A stretch of DNA of 47,959 bases from Falsiroseomonas sp. Its GTDB lineage: Bacteria > Pseudomonadota > Alphaproteobacteria > Acetobacterales > Acetobacteraceae. Each line of letters begins with the position of its first letter. Positions within the stretch are counted from its first letter, which is position 1. A program made the position numbers and the translations under genes. Positions 7,981 through 16,380 of this stretch are shown here, piece by piece. The notes under the pieces were generated by a model that was given only the letters and a program-made list of their open reading frames with translations, was not told where the DNA came from and did not search any database. Where the stretch lies: assembly GCF_030695085.1 (NCBI RefSeq), contig NZ_JAUYTS010000148.1, positions 1 through 47,959 of the forward strand. Direction: 5' to 3'.

Positions 7981-9258
7981 TCATCGGAACACCAGGTTCG
8001 GCAGTGCCAGCGCGATCCAGGGCACGTAGGTGATCAGCATCAGGCAGGCGAAGATGACGCCGATGAACACCGGCAGGTAGCGCATCATCTTGTCCACGCT
8101 GGTGCCGGCCACCTGTGCGGCGGCGAACAGGTTCACGCCGAAGGGCGGCGTGATCATGCCCATCGCCAGGTTCACCACCATGATCGTGCCGAAATGCACG
8201 CCATCGATGCCGAACCGGGCCGCGGCTTCCTGCAGCACCGGGGCCAGCACGATGATGCTGGCGCTGGTCTCCACGAACATGCCGATCACGAACAGGAACA
8301 GGTTCACGCCGAGCAGGTACAGCGCCGGGCTGTCGAAGGTGGCGACCAGCCAGCCCGCCGCCGCATCCGGCACGCCCTGCCGGTTCAGCAGCCAGGAGAA
8401 GACCGCGGCGCAGGCGATGATGAACAGGATCACCGCGCTGCTGATCACGGATTTGCGGAAGATCGGGTACAGGTCACGCCAGCCGATCTCGCGGTGCAGG
8501 AACATGCCGACCAGGATGGCATAGGCCACGGCGATGACGCTGGCCTCGGTCGGCGTGGTGATGCCGCCATAGATGCCGCCCAGCACCACCACCGGCATGA
8601 ACAGCGCGAAGCCCGCCTGCCGCGTCGCGGTCAGCACGGACAGGCGGCCCTCGCCATCCTGCTTGCCCCAGCCCTTGAGGCGGCACCATATCAGCACCGT
8701 CGCCACCAGCGCGCCGGCGATCAGGATGCCCGGGACGACACCGGCGATGAACAGCTCCGGGATGCTGACCTGCGTGGTCACGCCATACAGGATCATCGGG
8801 ATCGAGGGCGGGATCACCACGCCCAGCTCCGCCGCGGTGGCCTGCAGCGCCGCCGCGAAGGCCACCGGATAGCCCGCGCGCACCAGCGCCGGAATCATGA
8901 TGGCGCCGACCGCGAAGGTGGTGGCGACGGAGCTGCCGCTGATGGCGGCGAAGATCATGCAGGTGACGACACAGGTGGCGGGCAGCCCGCCCTGGATGCC
9001 GCCGACGATGGACTGCGCAAAGGCGACCAGGCGGCGGGAGATGCCGCCGACATCCATCAGGTTTCCGGCCAGGATGAAGAAGGGAATCGCGGCGAGCGGA
9101 AACTTGTCCAGCGCCACGAACAACTGCTGCGCGGCGACGATCAGCGGGAAATTGGTGTAGCCGTGGATGCCGATGACGGCAGCGAGTCCGATGGCGACCG
9201 CAACCGGCACGCTGATGGCAAACAGCACCAGCATGACCGTTAGCATCATACCGCTCAT
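7981..9258 (-). CDS. dctM: TRAP transporter large permease (DctM type)
   Basis: A 425-residue, highly hydrophobic inner-membrane subunit of about twelve helices. It drives sodium- or proton-coupled uptake of the solute presented by DctP. Family segments seen are FPLAAIPFFILAGNLMD, AISGSSVATTFAVG, ELGVVIPPSIPMILYG and MGMITPPFGVNLF. Its start overlaps the dctQ stop by 4 bases (ATGA). The order dctP-dctQ-dctM on the minus strand is standard, and the AlkA-like gene follows directly. The ligand is probably an organic acid, but this is not proven. Confidence 0.95.
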   Translation of the reverse strand: MSGMMLTVMLVLFAISVPVAVAIGLAAVIGIHGYTNFPLIVAAQQLFVALDKFPLAAIPFFILAGNLMDVGGISRRLVAFAQSIVGGIQGGLPATCVVTCMIFAAISGSSVATTFAVGAIMIPALVRAGYPVAFAAALQATAAELGVVIPPSIPMILYGVTTQVSIPELFIAGVVPGILIAGALVATVLIWCRLKGWGKQDGEGRLSVLTATRQAGFALFMPVVVLGGIYGGITTPTEASVIAVAYAILVGMFLHREIGWRDLYPIFRKSVISSAVILFIIACAAVFSWLLNRQGVPDAAAGWLVATFDSPALYLLGVNLFLFVIGMFVETSASIIVLAPVLQEAAARFGIDGVHFGTIMVVNLAMGMITPPFGVNLFAAAQVAGTSVDKMMRYLPVFIGVIFACLMLITYVPWIALALPNLVFR

Positions 9259-9851
9259 GCCGCGTACTCCAGCTCGGTATCACGCCGGTCGAGGAAATGC
9301 GCCACCGCGCCGATCATGGCGAAGACCGCGCCGACGGGAATCGCGGCATAGCCCCAGGTCATCGAGACCTCGAGCCCCGCCATCTCCTGGAACTGCACAC
9401 GCTGCGCCATGGTCCAGCCGAACCAGAACATGACGCCCATGAGCGAGAGCGAGCAGGCCAGCGCCGCCGCTTCCACCGAACGCCGCACCGCGCCCGAGGT
9501 CAGCCGCTGCGCCACGTCGATGGAGACCAGCGCACCGCTGCGCAGCGCCAGCGCAACGCCGAGATAGGCCATCCAGATCAACGCGGTGCGCACCAGCGCC
9601 TCCGACCAGATGGAGGGCGTGTTGGTCGCGAAGCGCGCGAAGACCTGCCACAGCCCCGCCGCCACCGCGATGGCCAGCGCCAGGCAGGCGAGCGTGGCGG
9701 CGATGCCGGTTGCGATGCGGTCCAGCCGCAATACCGCCGTCCGTATCGTCCCCCTGATGCCGCCACCGGAGCCCGCCCACAGCGCCAGCAGCACCACGGC
9801 GAGCGTTGCCGCCCCCGTGACCTGCAATGGCACCACGTTCATCATGTTCAT
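9255..9851 (-). CDS. dctQ: TRAP transporter small permease (DctQ type)
   Basis: A 198-residue membrane subunit that joins DctM. The core DctQ signature runs from LDRIATGIAATLACLALAI through SEALVRTALIWMAYLGVALA and ends with a hydrophobic pair of helices. An extra N-terminal helix (residues 6-26, LQVTGAATLAVVLLALWAG) makes it longer than the usual four-helix form. GGAAG lies 7 bases before the ATG. It is coupled to dctM by an ATGA overlap and follows dctP1 after a short hairpin. Confidence 0.92.
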   Translation of the reverse strand: MNMMNVVPLQVTGAATLAVVLLALWAGSGGGIRGTIRTAVLRLDRIATGIAATLACLALAIAVAAGLWQVFARFATNTPSIWSEALVRTALIWMAYLGVALALRSGALVSIDVAQRLTSGAVRRSVEAAALACSLSLMGVMFWFGWTMAQRVQFQEMAGLEVSMTWGYAAIPVGAVFAMIGAVAHFLDRRDTELEYAA

Positions 9852-9887
9852 CGCGTTGCTTCCGGCTGCGGGAAGGGCAGGGTGGGA

Positions 9888-9904
9888 CGCCGGTCAGGCC
9901 GGCG
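9888..9904 (-). terminator. Short GC hairpin between dctP1 and dctQ
   Basis: CGCCGG, loop TCAGG, CCGGCG form a perfect 6-bp stem 6 bases after the dctP1 stop. There is no T-run. In receptor-permease operons such stems usually protect the receptor mRNA or reduce read-through, giving more receptor than permease. That role is inferred. Confidence 0.4.
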
Positions 9905-9910
9905 GGGGGT

Positions 9911-10885
9911 TCAGTTCGCGCGCCACTCGCGGATGCGGCGCAGCGTGGCGGAATCCAGCGTCCGCTCCCATTCCGCGAAGGCCGGGGCCAGCGCCGTCTG
10001 GAAGGCCGCGGTGTCCACTTCCGTGATCACCGTCATGCCGCGGCGGCGCAGTTCGGCCACGCCGGCTTCCTCATCCGCGGTGACGCGGTTGCGGTTGGCG
10101 GTCTGCGCCTCACGCGCTGCCTGCTGGAACAGGGCGCGATCGGCCTGGTTGAAGCGCGCAACCATCGCCGGGTTGCAGATCATCACCTGCGGCGAGTAGA
10201 CGTGGCGCGTCATCGTCATGTAGCGCTGCACCTGGTTGATGTTGTTCGCCACGATGACCGAGATCGGGTTCTCCTGGCCATCGACCGTGCCCTGCTGCAG
10301 GGCGGGGATGAGCTCGGAGAAGGCCATCGGCGTCGGCAGCGCGCCGAGCGTGGTGAAGGCCCGCATATGCACCTGGTTCTCCATGGTGCGGATCTTCAGG
10401 CCGCGCAGATCGGCGGGCGTGTTCACCTCGCGCCGCGAATTGGTCAGGTTGCGGAAGCCGTTCTCGATCCAGACCACGCCGACCAGGCCGCGCGCGTTGA
10501 AGCGGTTCAGCACCTGCTGGCCGATCTCGGAATCCAGCACGCCGCGCGCATGCGTCGCATCGCGGAACAGGAAGGGCACGTCGAAGATCCGGACCTCCGG
10601 CACGAAATTGCCGACCGGGCCGGTGGAGGTGAAGGTGCAGTCGATGGTGCCGATCTGCACGCTCTCGACCATTTCGCGCTCATTGTCATTGCGCTGCGTG
10701 GTCACGCTGTAGCGCCCGCCGGTCAGCCGCTCCAGCGCCGTCTTGAAGGTGTGGGCGCCGGCACCGGTGTGGCTGTCCAGCGGCAGTGCGTGCTGCACGG
10801 TCAGCTGGGTCTGCGCGTGGACCGGCGAAAGGGCGAATGGCAGCAGAAGCGCGGCGGCGAGGGCCACGCGGCGGGTTGTTGTCAT
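9911..10885 (-). CDS. dctP: TRAP transporter solute receptor DctP, copy 1
   Basis: A 324-residue periplasmic receptor with the signal peptide MTTTRRVALAAALLLPFA ending at VHAQ. Family features are the RTMENQVHMRAF segment, with the Arg that usually binds a substrate carboxylate, then ALPTPMAFSEL and QGTVDGQENP. The chosen ATG at 10885 places the signal peptide at the N-terminus and leaves a clear promoter upstream (10940-10968). It lies directly before dctQ-dctM. It is a close paralogue of the neighbouring dctP2 (long near-identical blocks by eye). The ligand is probably a carboxylate. Confidence 0.93.
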   Translation of the reverse strand: MTTTRRVALAAALLLPFALSPVHAQTQLTVQHALPLDSHTGAGAHTFKTALERLTGGRYSVTTQRNDNEREMVESVQIGTIDCTFTSTGPVGNFVPEVRIFDVPFLFRDATHARGVLDSEIGQQVLNRFNARGLVGVVWIENGFRNLTNSRREVNTPADLRGLKIRTMENQVHMRAFTTLGALPTPMAFSELIPALQQGTVDGQENPISVIVANNINQVQRYMTMTRHVYSPQVMICNPAMVARFNQADRALFQQAAREAQTANRNRVTADEEAGVAELRRRGMTVITEVDTAAFQTALAPAFAEWERTLDSATLRRIREWRAN

Positions 10886-10939
10886 GGACGGCCTTTCCCT
10901 GTGATGAGCCCCGTTGGATCGGCGCTCCATGCGCAAAGC

Positions 10940-10968
10940 GTATAGATGCATTGCGGTGTGGGCATCAA
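10940..10968 (-). promoter_or_regulatory. Sigma-70-like promoter of dctP1
   Basis: On the minus strand, TTGATG (10968-10963), a 17-base spacer and CTATAC (10945-10940) lie about 55 bases before the dctP1 start. The dctP2 promoter has almost the same boxes and the same spacing. The call is by pattern only. Confidence 0.5.
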
Positions 10969-11029
10969 TCCCGCCCCCTCCCGGCCCAACCCCCCGCCTA
11001 ACCCCCTGGCTCACCCCTGGGCCGGGTGG

Positions 11030-11054
11030 GGGGCGCGGGTCTGGCCCGCGCCCC
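11030..11054 (-). terminator. GC-rich hairpin between the two dctP genes
   Basis: GGGGCGCGGG, loop TCTGG, CCCGCGCCCC form a perfect 10-bp stem 26 bases after the dctP2 stop. No T-run follows on the minus strand. It probably ends or stabilises the dctP2 transcript before the dctP1 promoter. Confidence 0.5.
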
Positions 11055-11080
11055 GCATCAGGCGCCTTGCCTGGCCTGGA

Positions 11081-12055
11081 TCAGTTCGCGCGCCACTCCC
11101 GGATGCGGCGCAGCAGCGCGCCGTCCAGCGTGCGCTCATACTCCGTGAAGGCGGCGGCGAGCGCGGTCTGGAAGGCGCCCGCATCCACCTGCGTCACCAC
11201 CGTCATGCCACGGCGGCGCAGTTCCTCGACGCCCGACTGTTCATCCGAGGTGACGCGCGCGCGGTTGGCGGCGGCGCCGGCCTTGGCGGCTTCCATGAAG
11301 GCGGCGCGGTCGGCGGCCGACATGCGCGCCAGCATCGCCGGGTTGCAGATCAGGATGGCCGGCGAATAGACATGGCCGGTCAGCGTCAGGAAGCGCTGCA
11401 CCTGGTTCAGGTTGTTCGCCACGATCACGGGAATCGGGTTTTCCTGGCCATCGACCGTGCCTTGCTGCAGGGCGGGAACCAGCTCGCTGAAGGCCATCGG
11501 CGTCGGCAGCGCGCCGAGCGTCGAGAAGGCGCGCATATGCACCTGGTTCTCCATGGTGCGGACCTTCAGGCCGCGCACATCGGCGGGCGTGTTCACCTCG
11601 CGCCGCGAATTGGTCAGGTGGCGGAAGCCGTTCTCCATCCAGACCACACCGGTCAGGCCGCGGGCGGAGAAGCGGCCGAGCATGGTCTGGCCGATCTCGC
11701 TGTCCAGCACGCCGCGGGCATGGGCGGTGTCACGGAACAGGAAGGGCACGTCGAGGTTGCGGGTCTCCGCCACGAAATTGCCGACCGGGCCGGTGGAGGT
11801 GATGACGCATTCGATGGTGCCGATCTGCACGCTCTCGATCGCCTCGCGCTCATTGTCGTTGCGCTGGATCACCACATTGTAGCGGCCGGCGCTGGCCCGC
11901 TCGAAGGATTCCTTCAGCGCGGTGGCGCCGGCGCCGTAATGGCTGTTCAGCGGCAGCGGGTGCTGGATGGTGATCTGGGTCTGCGCGAAGGCGGGCGCGG
12001 ACAGCGGAAGCGCGAGCGCGGCGGCAAGGGCCAGCCGGCGGGACATGGTGATCAA
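11081..12055 (-). CDS. TRAP transporter solute receptor DctP, copy 2
   Basis: A 324-residue receptor paralogous to the gene at 9911-10885 and encoded just upstream of it on the same strand. The signal peptide is SRRLALAAALALPLSAPAFAQ. It keeps RTMENQVHMRAF, ALPTPMAFSEL and QGTVDGQENP. The TTG at 12055 has GGAG 8 bases upstream, so it is the likely start; the ATG at 12046 is the alternative. The segment after the signal peptide (HPLPLNSHYGAG versus HALPLDSHTGAG) is among the variable parts, which hints at a related but different ligand. Its own promoter and end hairpin suggest a separate transcript. Confidence 0.92.
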   Translation of the reverse strand: MITMSRRLALAAALALPLSAPAFAQTQITIQHPLPLNSHYGAGATALKESFERASAGRYNVVIQRNDNEREAIESVQIGTIECVITSTGPVGNFVAETRNLDVPFLFRDTAHARGVLDSEIGQTMLGRFSARGLTGVVWMENGFRHLTNSRREVNTPADVRGLKVRTMENQVHMRAFSTLGALPTPMAFSELVPALQQGTVDGQENPIPVIVANNLNQVQRFLTLTGHVYSPAILICNPAMLARMSAADRAAFMEAAKAGAAANRARVTSDEQSGVEELRRRGMTVVTQVDAGAFQTALAAAFTEYERTLDGALLRRIREWRAN

Positions 12056-12076
12056 AGGCGTCTCTCCCCAGGGATC

Positions 12077-12098
12077 GGGGCGCCCTTGGCGGCGCCCC
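12077..12098 (-). other. Hairpin in the dctP2 leader
   Basis: GGGGCGCC, loop CTTGGC, GGCGCCCC form a perfect 8-bp stem between the predicted dctP2 transcription start and its ribosome-binding site. It could be the end of the upstream aldehyde dehydrogenase transcript or a leader structure of dctP2. The sequence does not decide between them. Confidence 0.4.
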
Positions 12099-12111
12099 TT
12101 GGTGGTGCTGG

Positions 12112-12140
12112 GTATAAGTGAAGCCCCGCTCCGGCTTCAA
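12112..12140 (-). promoter_or_regulatory. Promoter of dctP2 overlapped by an inverted repeat
   Basis: On the minus strand, TTGAAG (12140-12135), a 17-base spacer and TTATAC (12117-12112) form a good sigma-70-like promoter. An inverted repeat TGAAGCC/GGCTTCA (12119-12125 and 12133-12139, 7-base loop) covers the -35 box and the spacer, where a repressor would block RNA polymerase. No matching regulator gene is adjacent. Confidence 0.5.
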
Positions 12141-12150
12141 GCGCCGGCCT

Positions 12151-13584
12151 TCAGCCGTGCCGGATGGCGATGGTCTTCAACGCACCGAAGCCGTGCAGCG
12201 CCGCGAAGCCCTTCTCTCGCCCATGGCCGCTGCGCTTCATCCCGCCGAAGGGCAGTTCCACCCCACCGCCGGCGCCGTAGTTGTTGACGAAGACCTGGCC
12301 CGCGCGGATGTGGCGTGCCAGCCGCACGCCACGGCCGAGGTCGCGCGTCCAGACACCCGCCACCAGGCCATAGGCGGTGCCGTTCGCCAGCCGCAGCGCG
12401 GCTTCCTCATCCGTGAAGCGGGTCGCGACCAGGACGGGGCCGAAGATTTCCTCCTGCGCCAGGGTATGCGCCGCATCGACATCGTCGAGCAGCACCGGCC
12501 TCACATAGTAGCCGCCCTCCGGTGCATTGCTGGCGAGGCGACCGCTTGCCGCGTGGCGCAACCCGTCGCGCCGGGCGATGTCGAGGAACCCCTCCACCCG
12601 CCGCTTCTGGGCCAGTGTCACCAGCGGGCCGAGGTCGAGGTCACGCTCCGCCGGCCCGGCTTCCAGCGCGGCGAAGCGATCCGCCAGCGCGGCCAGCAGC
12701 CGGTCATGCACCGCATCCTGCACCAGCAGGCGGGACCCGGCGGAACAGGTCTGGCCGGCATTCTGGATGATGGCACCCATCACCGCCGGCACCACCTGGT
12801 CCAGGTCCGCGTCGGCGAAGACGATCTGCGGGCTTTTCCCGCCCAGCTCCAGCGTCACCGGAATCGTGCGCTCCGCCGCCGCGCGCTGGATCAGCGTGCC
12901 GACCTCCGGGCTGCCGGTGAACGAGATGTGGGCGACCAGCGGATGCGCCGTCAGTGCCGCGCCGGCTTCCTCCCCCAGGCCGGTGACGACATTCACCGCG
13001 CCTTCGGGGAAGCCCGCCTCCGCCGCCAGTTCCGCGATGGCGAGCGTGGTCAGCGACGCCTCCTCCGCCGGCTTCACCACGGCCGCATTGCCCATGGCCA
13101 GCGCCCCGCCCAGCGACCGGCCGAGGATCTGCATCGGGTAGTTCCACGGGATGATGTGCGCGGTGACGCCATGCGGCTCCCACACCGTCATCGCCAGTAT
13201 GCCCTCGGCGGAGGGGATGGTCTCGCCATGCACCTTGTCCGCGGCGCCACCGTAGAACTCGAAGTAGCGCGCGCAGGCGGCGGCGTCCTGCCGCGCCTGG
13301 CGGATCGGCTTGCCGACATCGAGGGACTCGAGCGCCGCCAGCCGTTCCGCATCGCGCTGCACCAGGGCGGCGAGCTTCAGCAGCAGCCGGCCGCGCTCGG
13401 CGGCGGGCATGCGGCCCCAGGGGCCGGCCAGCGCCGCATCCGCCGCGCGGCAGGCCTCATCCACCTCCCGCGCCGTGCCGCGGACGATCTGGCCGATCTC
13501 GGTGCCGTCGGAGGGGTTGAGGACGGGCAGGACAGCGTCGGAGGCCACGGCGCGGCCGCCGATGAAATGCGTGTGCAGGGTCAT
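12151..13584 (-). CDS. NAD(P)-dependent aldehyde dehydrogenase
   Basis: A 477-residue member of the ALDH superfamily that oxidises an aldehyde to the acid. The motifs are IIPWNYP with the catalytic Asn, the NAD-binding turn FTGSPEVG, LELGGKSP with the general-base Glu, and NAGQTCSAGSRL with the nucleophilic Cys. The end KRSGHGREKGFAAL is typical of the betaine- or gamma-aminobutyraldehyde-type branches. The reading frame continues upstream across the permease gene, but that part is antisense noise; the ATG at 13584 gives normal family length. The permease gene ends 32 bases upstream, so they are probably co-transcribed. The substrate is unknown. Confidence 0.93.
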   Translation of the reverse strand: MTLHTHFIGGRAVASDAVLPVLNPSDGTEIGQIVRGTAREVDEACRAADAALAGPWGRMPAAERGRLLLKLAALVQRDAERLAALESLDVGKPIRQARQDAAACARYFEFYGGAADKVHGETIPSAEGILAMTVWEPHGVTAHIIPWNYPMQILGRSLGGALAMGNAAVVKPAEEASLTTLAIAELAAEAGFPEGAVNVVTGLGEEAGAALTAHPLVAHISFTGSPEVGTLIQRAAAERTIPVTLELGGKSPQIVFADADLDQVVPAVMGAIIQNAGQTCSAGSRLLVQDAVHDRLLAALADRFAALEAGPAERDLDLGPLVTLAQKRRVEGFLDIARRDGLRHAASGRLASNAPEGGYYVRPVLLDDVDAAHTLAQEEIFGPVLVATRFTDEEAALRLANGTAYGLVAGVWTRDLGRGVRLARHIRAGQVFVNNYGAGGGVELPFGGMKRSGHGREKGFAALHGFGALKTIAIRHG

Positions 13585-13616
13585 GCGCGGCGAGGTAGCG
13601 GCCCGGCGCAGGGGCT

Positions 13617-15014
13617 TCAAGCCAGCAGCGCCACCATCGCCCAGCCCACCACCAGCACGCCAATCAGCGAGGGCGCCAGCAGCCGCCAGACCTGCGCCGG
13701 CCGCGCGCCTTCGCCCGCCAGCCCGCAGATCATCGCGCAGACGGCAAAGGACATGCCCGCCCCCGCCGCGCCGGAGAAGTTGTGCAACGCCGGGGCCAGC
13801 AGCGGCGCCAGCCCGGACGCCTGGCCGAGCGCGGCCTGCACCGGCATCAGCGCGGCGTTGGAGCCGACATTGCTGCCGGTGACGATGCCGGAGGCGAGCC
13901 CCAGCACCGGCACGGCATAGGGCGCCGCCGGACCCAGCCCCTCCGCCGCCGCGGTGGCGAGGGCGCCGGCAATGCCCGCGCCGGCCATCCAGCGCGCCAG
14001 CACCACATACAGCAGCATCGCCTGCGCCGGCCGCAGCGCCCGCAGCAGCGCCGCCCGGGCGCGCGTCCATGGTTCGGCCCGGCGCAGCAGCAACGCACCC
14101 GCGACCAGCCACAGCACCACCGAGACATGGGTGATGGGAAAGCCCGGCAGATCGGCATAGGGCGTCCAGGCCGGCGCGCCCGACCAGGACCGCGCCAGCA
14201 GCAGCGCGCCGGTCAGCAGCAGATAGGGCGCCAGCGACCTCGCGGCCCGGCGCCAGCCCGCCGCGCCCTGCGGCGGGTCCAGCCGATACAGCGCAAACAG
14301 CAGCGGAATGCCGGTGGCGAGGATGCCCGCGATCTCGAAGGGAAACAGCGCGTGGGAGGCCAGGAGGATGCCGGAGACAGCCAGCAGAAAACCCATCTGC
14401 AGCGCCTTCTCCCGCCCCGGCACGGCAACACCGGCGGCGGCACACAGCCGCCACAGCACCGGCCCCATCAGCAGCAGCCATGCGGCATTCGGCCAGGCGG
14501 TCAGCGCCGCCACGTCCTGCGCCGGCAGCCCGGTCAGCGCCGCCCCCAGCGAGGTGCCCGGCCCGAGCCCGCCCCAGGGCACCAGGGTCAGCGACAGCAG
14601 CGCCATCGCCGCTGGCGGCGCCCCGCGCAGCCCCATGCCGCGCAGCGCGGAAAGTGCGAACACCGCGCCCACGGCGAAGCCGGTGACGCTTTCCATGAAG
14701 CCGCCCATCAGCAGGCAGGCGACGAAGATGCGGCGCGGCTCCGGTGGCGCATCGGTCGGCGCGGCGCCCTGGCCGGAGACGGCGGCGTGAAACAGCAACC
14801 CGCCGATGACCACGGCAATCGGCTTGGAGGCCAGGAAGGCGCCGCGCAGCGTTTCCTCCACCAGGAAGGGCAGGGTGGGCGCGTCCAGCGTGGCGATCAC
14901 GGCGGGCAGCGCTGCGACCAGCGCCGCCAGCACCGCCGGCACCGGCCCGGCGCGGCCGGACAGCAGCAGCGCCACCAGCAGCAGCAGCGGCGCGGCCTGC
15001 AAGGCGAGCATCAT
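13617..15014 (-). CDS. L-lactate permease (LctP/GlcA) family transporter
   Basis: A roughly 465-residue inner-membrane protein of many helices. Family signatures are GFMESVTGFAVGAVFALSAL (about residue 105-125), TGSNVGSNAALMPVQ and HNFSGAAGAGMSFAVCAM. These match lactate/glycolate permeases, though this copy is shorter than the usual form of about 550 residues. The ATG at 15014 has AAGGTGG upstream; a TTG at 15050 is possible but less likely. It lies upstream of the aldehyde dehydrogenase and then the TRAP genes, which suggests a shared theme of hydroxy- or keto-acid use. Confidence 0.88.
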   Translation of the reverse strand: MMLALQAAPLLLLVALLLSGRAGPVPAVLAALVAALPAVIATLDAPTLPFLVEETLRGAFLASKPIAVVIGGLLFHAAVSGQGAAPTDAPPEPRRIFVACLLMGGFMESVTGFAVGAVFALSALRGMGLRGAPPAAMALLSLTLVPWGGLGPGTSLGAALTGLPAQDVAALTAWPNAAWLLLMGPVLWRLCAAAGVAVPGREKALQMGFLLAVSGILLASHALFPFEIAGILATGIPLLFALYRLDPPQGAAGWRRAARSLAPYLLLTGALLLARSWSGAPAWTPYADLPGFPITHVSVVLWLVAGALLLRRAEPWTRARAALLRALRPAQAMLLYVVLARWMAGAGIAGALATAAAEGLGPAAPYAVPVLGLASGIVTGSNVGSNAALMPVQAALGQASGLAPLLAPALHNFSGAAGAGMSFAVCAMICGLAGEGARPAQVWRLLAPSLIGVLVVGWAMVALLA

Positions 15015-15061
15015 GCGCGCCACCTTGCCGGGGCCGCCCGGTCGGGCCAATCCTGCACGCC

Positions 15062-15478
15062 ATGCCGCTTCTCTATGCCGCCTATGGCAGCAATCTCGAC
15101 CACGCCCGCATGCGCGAACGCTGCCAGGGCGCCGAGCCGGTCGGCACCGCGCTGCTGCCCGGCTGGCGCCTGGTGCTGCGGCGCTATGCCGATATCGAGC
15201 CGGATGCGGCGAGCCTTCTGCCGATCGGCCTGTGGCGCATCCGGCCCAGGCATCTCCGCAGCCTCGACAAGTTCGAGGGTACGGCGCTCGGCATCTACGA
15301 ACGCCTGAAGGTGGCGTTGCCGGAAGGTGGCGAGGCCTGGATCTATGCCGGGCGGCGGCTGCGCGCCGGGCCGCCGGAGGGCTGGTATGTGGGGCATCTG
15401 CGCCTCGGCTACCGGGAGTTCGGGCTGGAGCCGGGGCCGCTGGATGCGGCGCTGTCGGCCTGCGGCTTCATCGGCTGA
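15062..15478 (+). CDS. Gamma-glutamylcyclotransferase-like protein (AIG2/GGCT family)
   Basis: A 138-residue protein with the GGCT opening YAAYGSNLDHARM (5-17) and the acidic site in LDKFEGTALGIYER, where Glu is the expected catalytic acid/base. Family members convert gamma-glutamyl amines or amino acids to 5-oxoproline. The start lies 47 bases from the divergent lactate permease gene, and no clear ribosome-binding site is seen. The 3' end overlaps the convergent EamA gene by 70 bases. The fold is confident; the substrate is not. Confidence 0.85.
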   Translation: MPLLYAAYGSNLDHARMRERCQGAEPVGTALLPGWRLVLRRYADIEPDAASLLPIGLWRIRPRHLRSLDKFEGTALGIYERLKVALPEGGEAWIYAGRRLRAGPPEGWYVGHLRLGYREFGLEPGPLDAALSACGFIG

Positions 15479-16380
15479 ATCGGCAGCGCCGCCTCGGCAT
15501 TGGCGGCCAACGGTGCGGCCCGGCGCCGCGCCACCTGCGCCTCCCGCCGCGTGATGTACAGCGCGGAGCCGACGATCAGCGCGGCACCGAAGCCGAGCCA
15601 GGCATCCGGCACCTCATTGAACAGCAGCACGCCGGTCGCCGCGGCGAAGACCAGGCGGACATAGGAGATCGGCGCCACCACGCTGGCATCCACCATGCGC
15701 AACGCATTGATCCAGAGATGCATGGCGAACGGCCCGCACACGGCGCAAAGCAGCAGCAGGCCAAGATTGCCCCAGCCCGGCCAAGCCAGCCCCGGCAGCG
15801 CCACCGGCAGCGCGACGGAAACCGCCACCACGCCGATCCAGAACATGATGGTGCCGGTGCGCTCCGTCCGCGCCAGGGTCTTGGTGGTCAGCACGATCAC
15901 GGCGCCCATCAGCGCCGAGGCCAGCGCGGCGGCCAGCGGCCAGTCCAGCGCCACCGCCCCGGCCCCGCCGGGCCGCACGATGGCAATCACGCCCGCGAAG
16001 CCCACCAGCGTCGCGCTCCAGCGCCGCCAGCGCACGCGCTCCCCCAGCACCGGCCCGGCGAGTGCGGTGACGAACAGCACGGAGGTGAAGGACAGCACGG
16101 TGGCGGTTGCCAGCGGCAGGCCGGAGAAGGCGAGGTAGTAGGTGTACCAGGATACGACGGAGAGCATGCCGCGGAAGATCTGCATCGGCAGCGCGCGGGT
16201 CCGCGGCAGGGTCGGGTCGCGGAGCAGCGCGGGCAGGGTCCAGCCCAACTGCCCAAGCGCGCGGGCCAGCACCAGGGTCGCGAGCGGCACACCCTCGATG
16301 GCCTTCACCACCGTGGTCTCGAGGTTGAAGATGAAGCCTGCGGCGACGGAAAGCAGCGCCGCTTTGGTAAAGGGGCTCAC
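15409..16380 (-). CDS. EamA-family (DMT) transporter, second of a tandem pair
   Basis: A 323-residue protein with two EamA repeats: FTKAALLSVAAGFIFNLETT onward, then AALASALMGAVIVLTTKTLA onward. It ends in a hydrophilic Ala/Pro/Ser-rich tail of about 45 residues. The GTG at 16380 overlaps the stop of the upstream paralogue (GTGA), so translation is coupled. The two proteins share the layout LRGM(S)..S...Y..(Y)..F and a FNEVPD motif near the C-terminus, so they probably arose by duplication and may act as a heteromer. The tail overlaps the convergent gene by 70 bases. Confidence 0.88.
   Translation of the reverse strand: MSPFTKAALLSVAAGFIFNLETTVVKAIEGVPLATLVLARALGQLGWTLPALLRDPTLPRTRALPMQIFRGMLSVVSWYTYYLAFSGLPLATATVLSFTSVLFVTALAGPVLGERVRWRRWSATLVGFAGVIAIVRPGGAGAVALDWPLAAALASALMGAVIVLTTKTLARTERTGTIMFWIGVVAVSVALPVALPGLAWPGWGNLGLLLLCAVCGPFAMHLWINALRMVDASVVAPISYVRLVFAAATGVLLFNEVPDAWLGFGAALIVGSALYITRREAQVARRRAAPLAANAEAALPIQPMKPQADSAASSGPGSSPNSR

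Noticed and set aside
7840..9243. A 467-residue frame antisense to dctM
   Set aside because: His/Asp/Arg-rich antisense frame of a clear membrane protein; no start signal or domain.
12151..15063. A 970-residue minus-strand frame that would extend the aldehyde dehydrogenase upstream
   Set aside because: The extra N-terminal part is a shadow frame of the lactate permease gene. The ATG at 13584 gives normal ALDH length.
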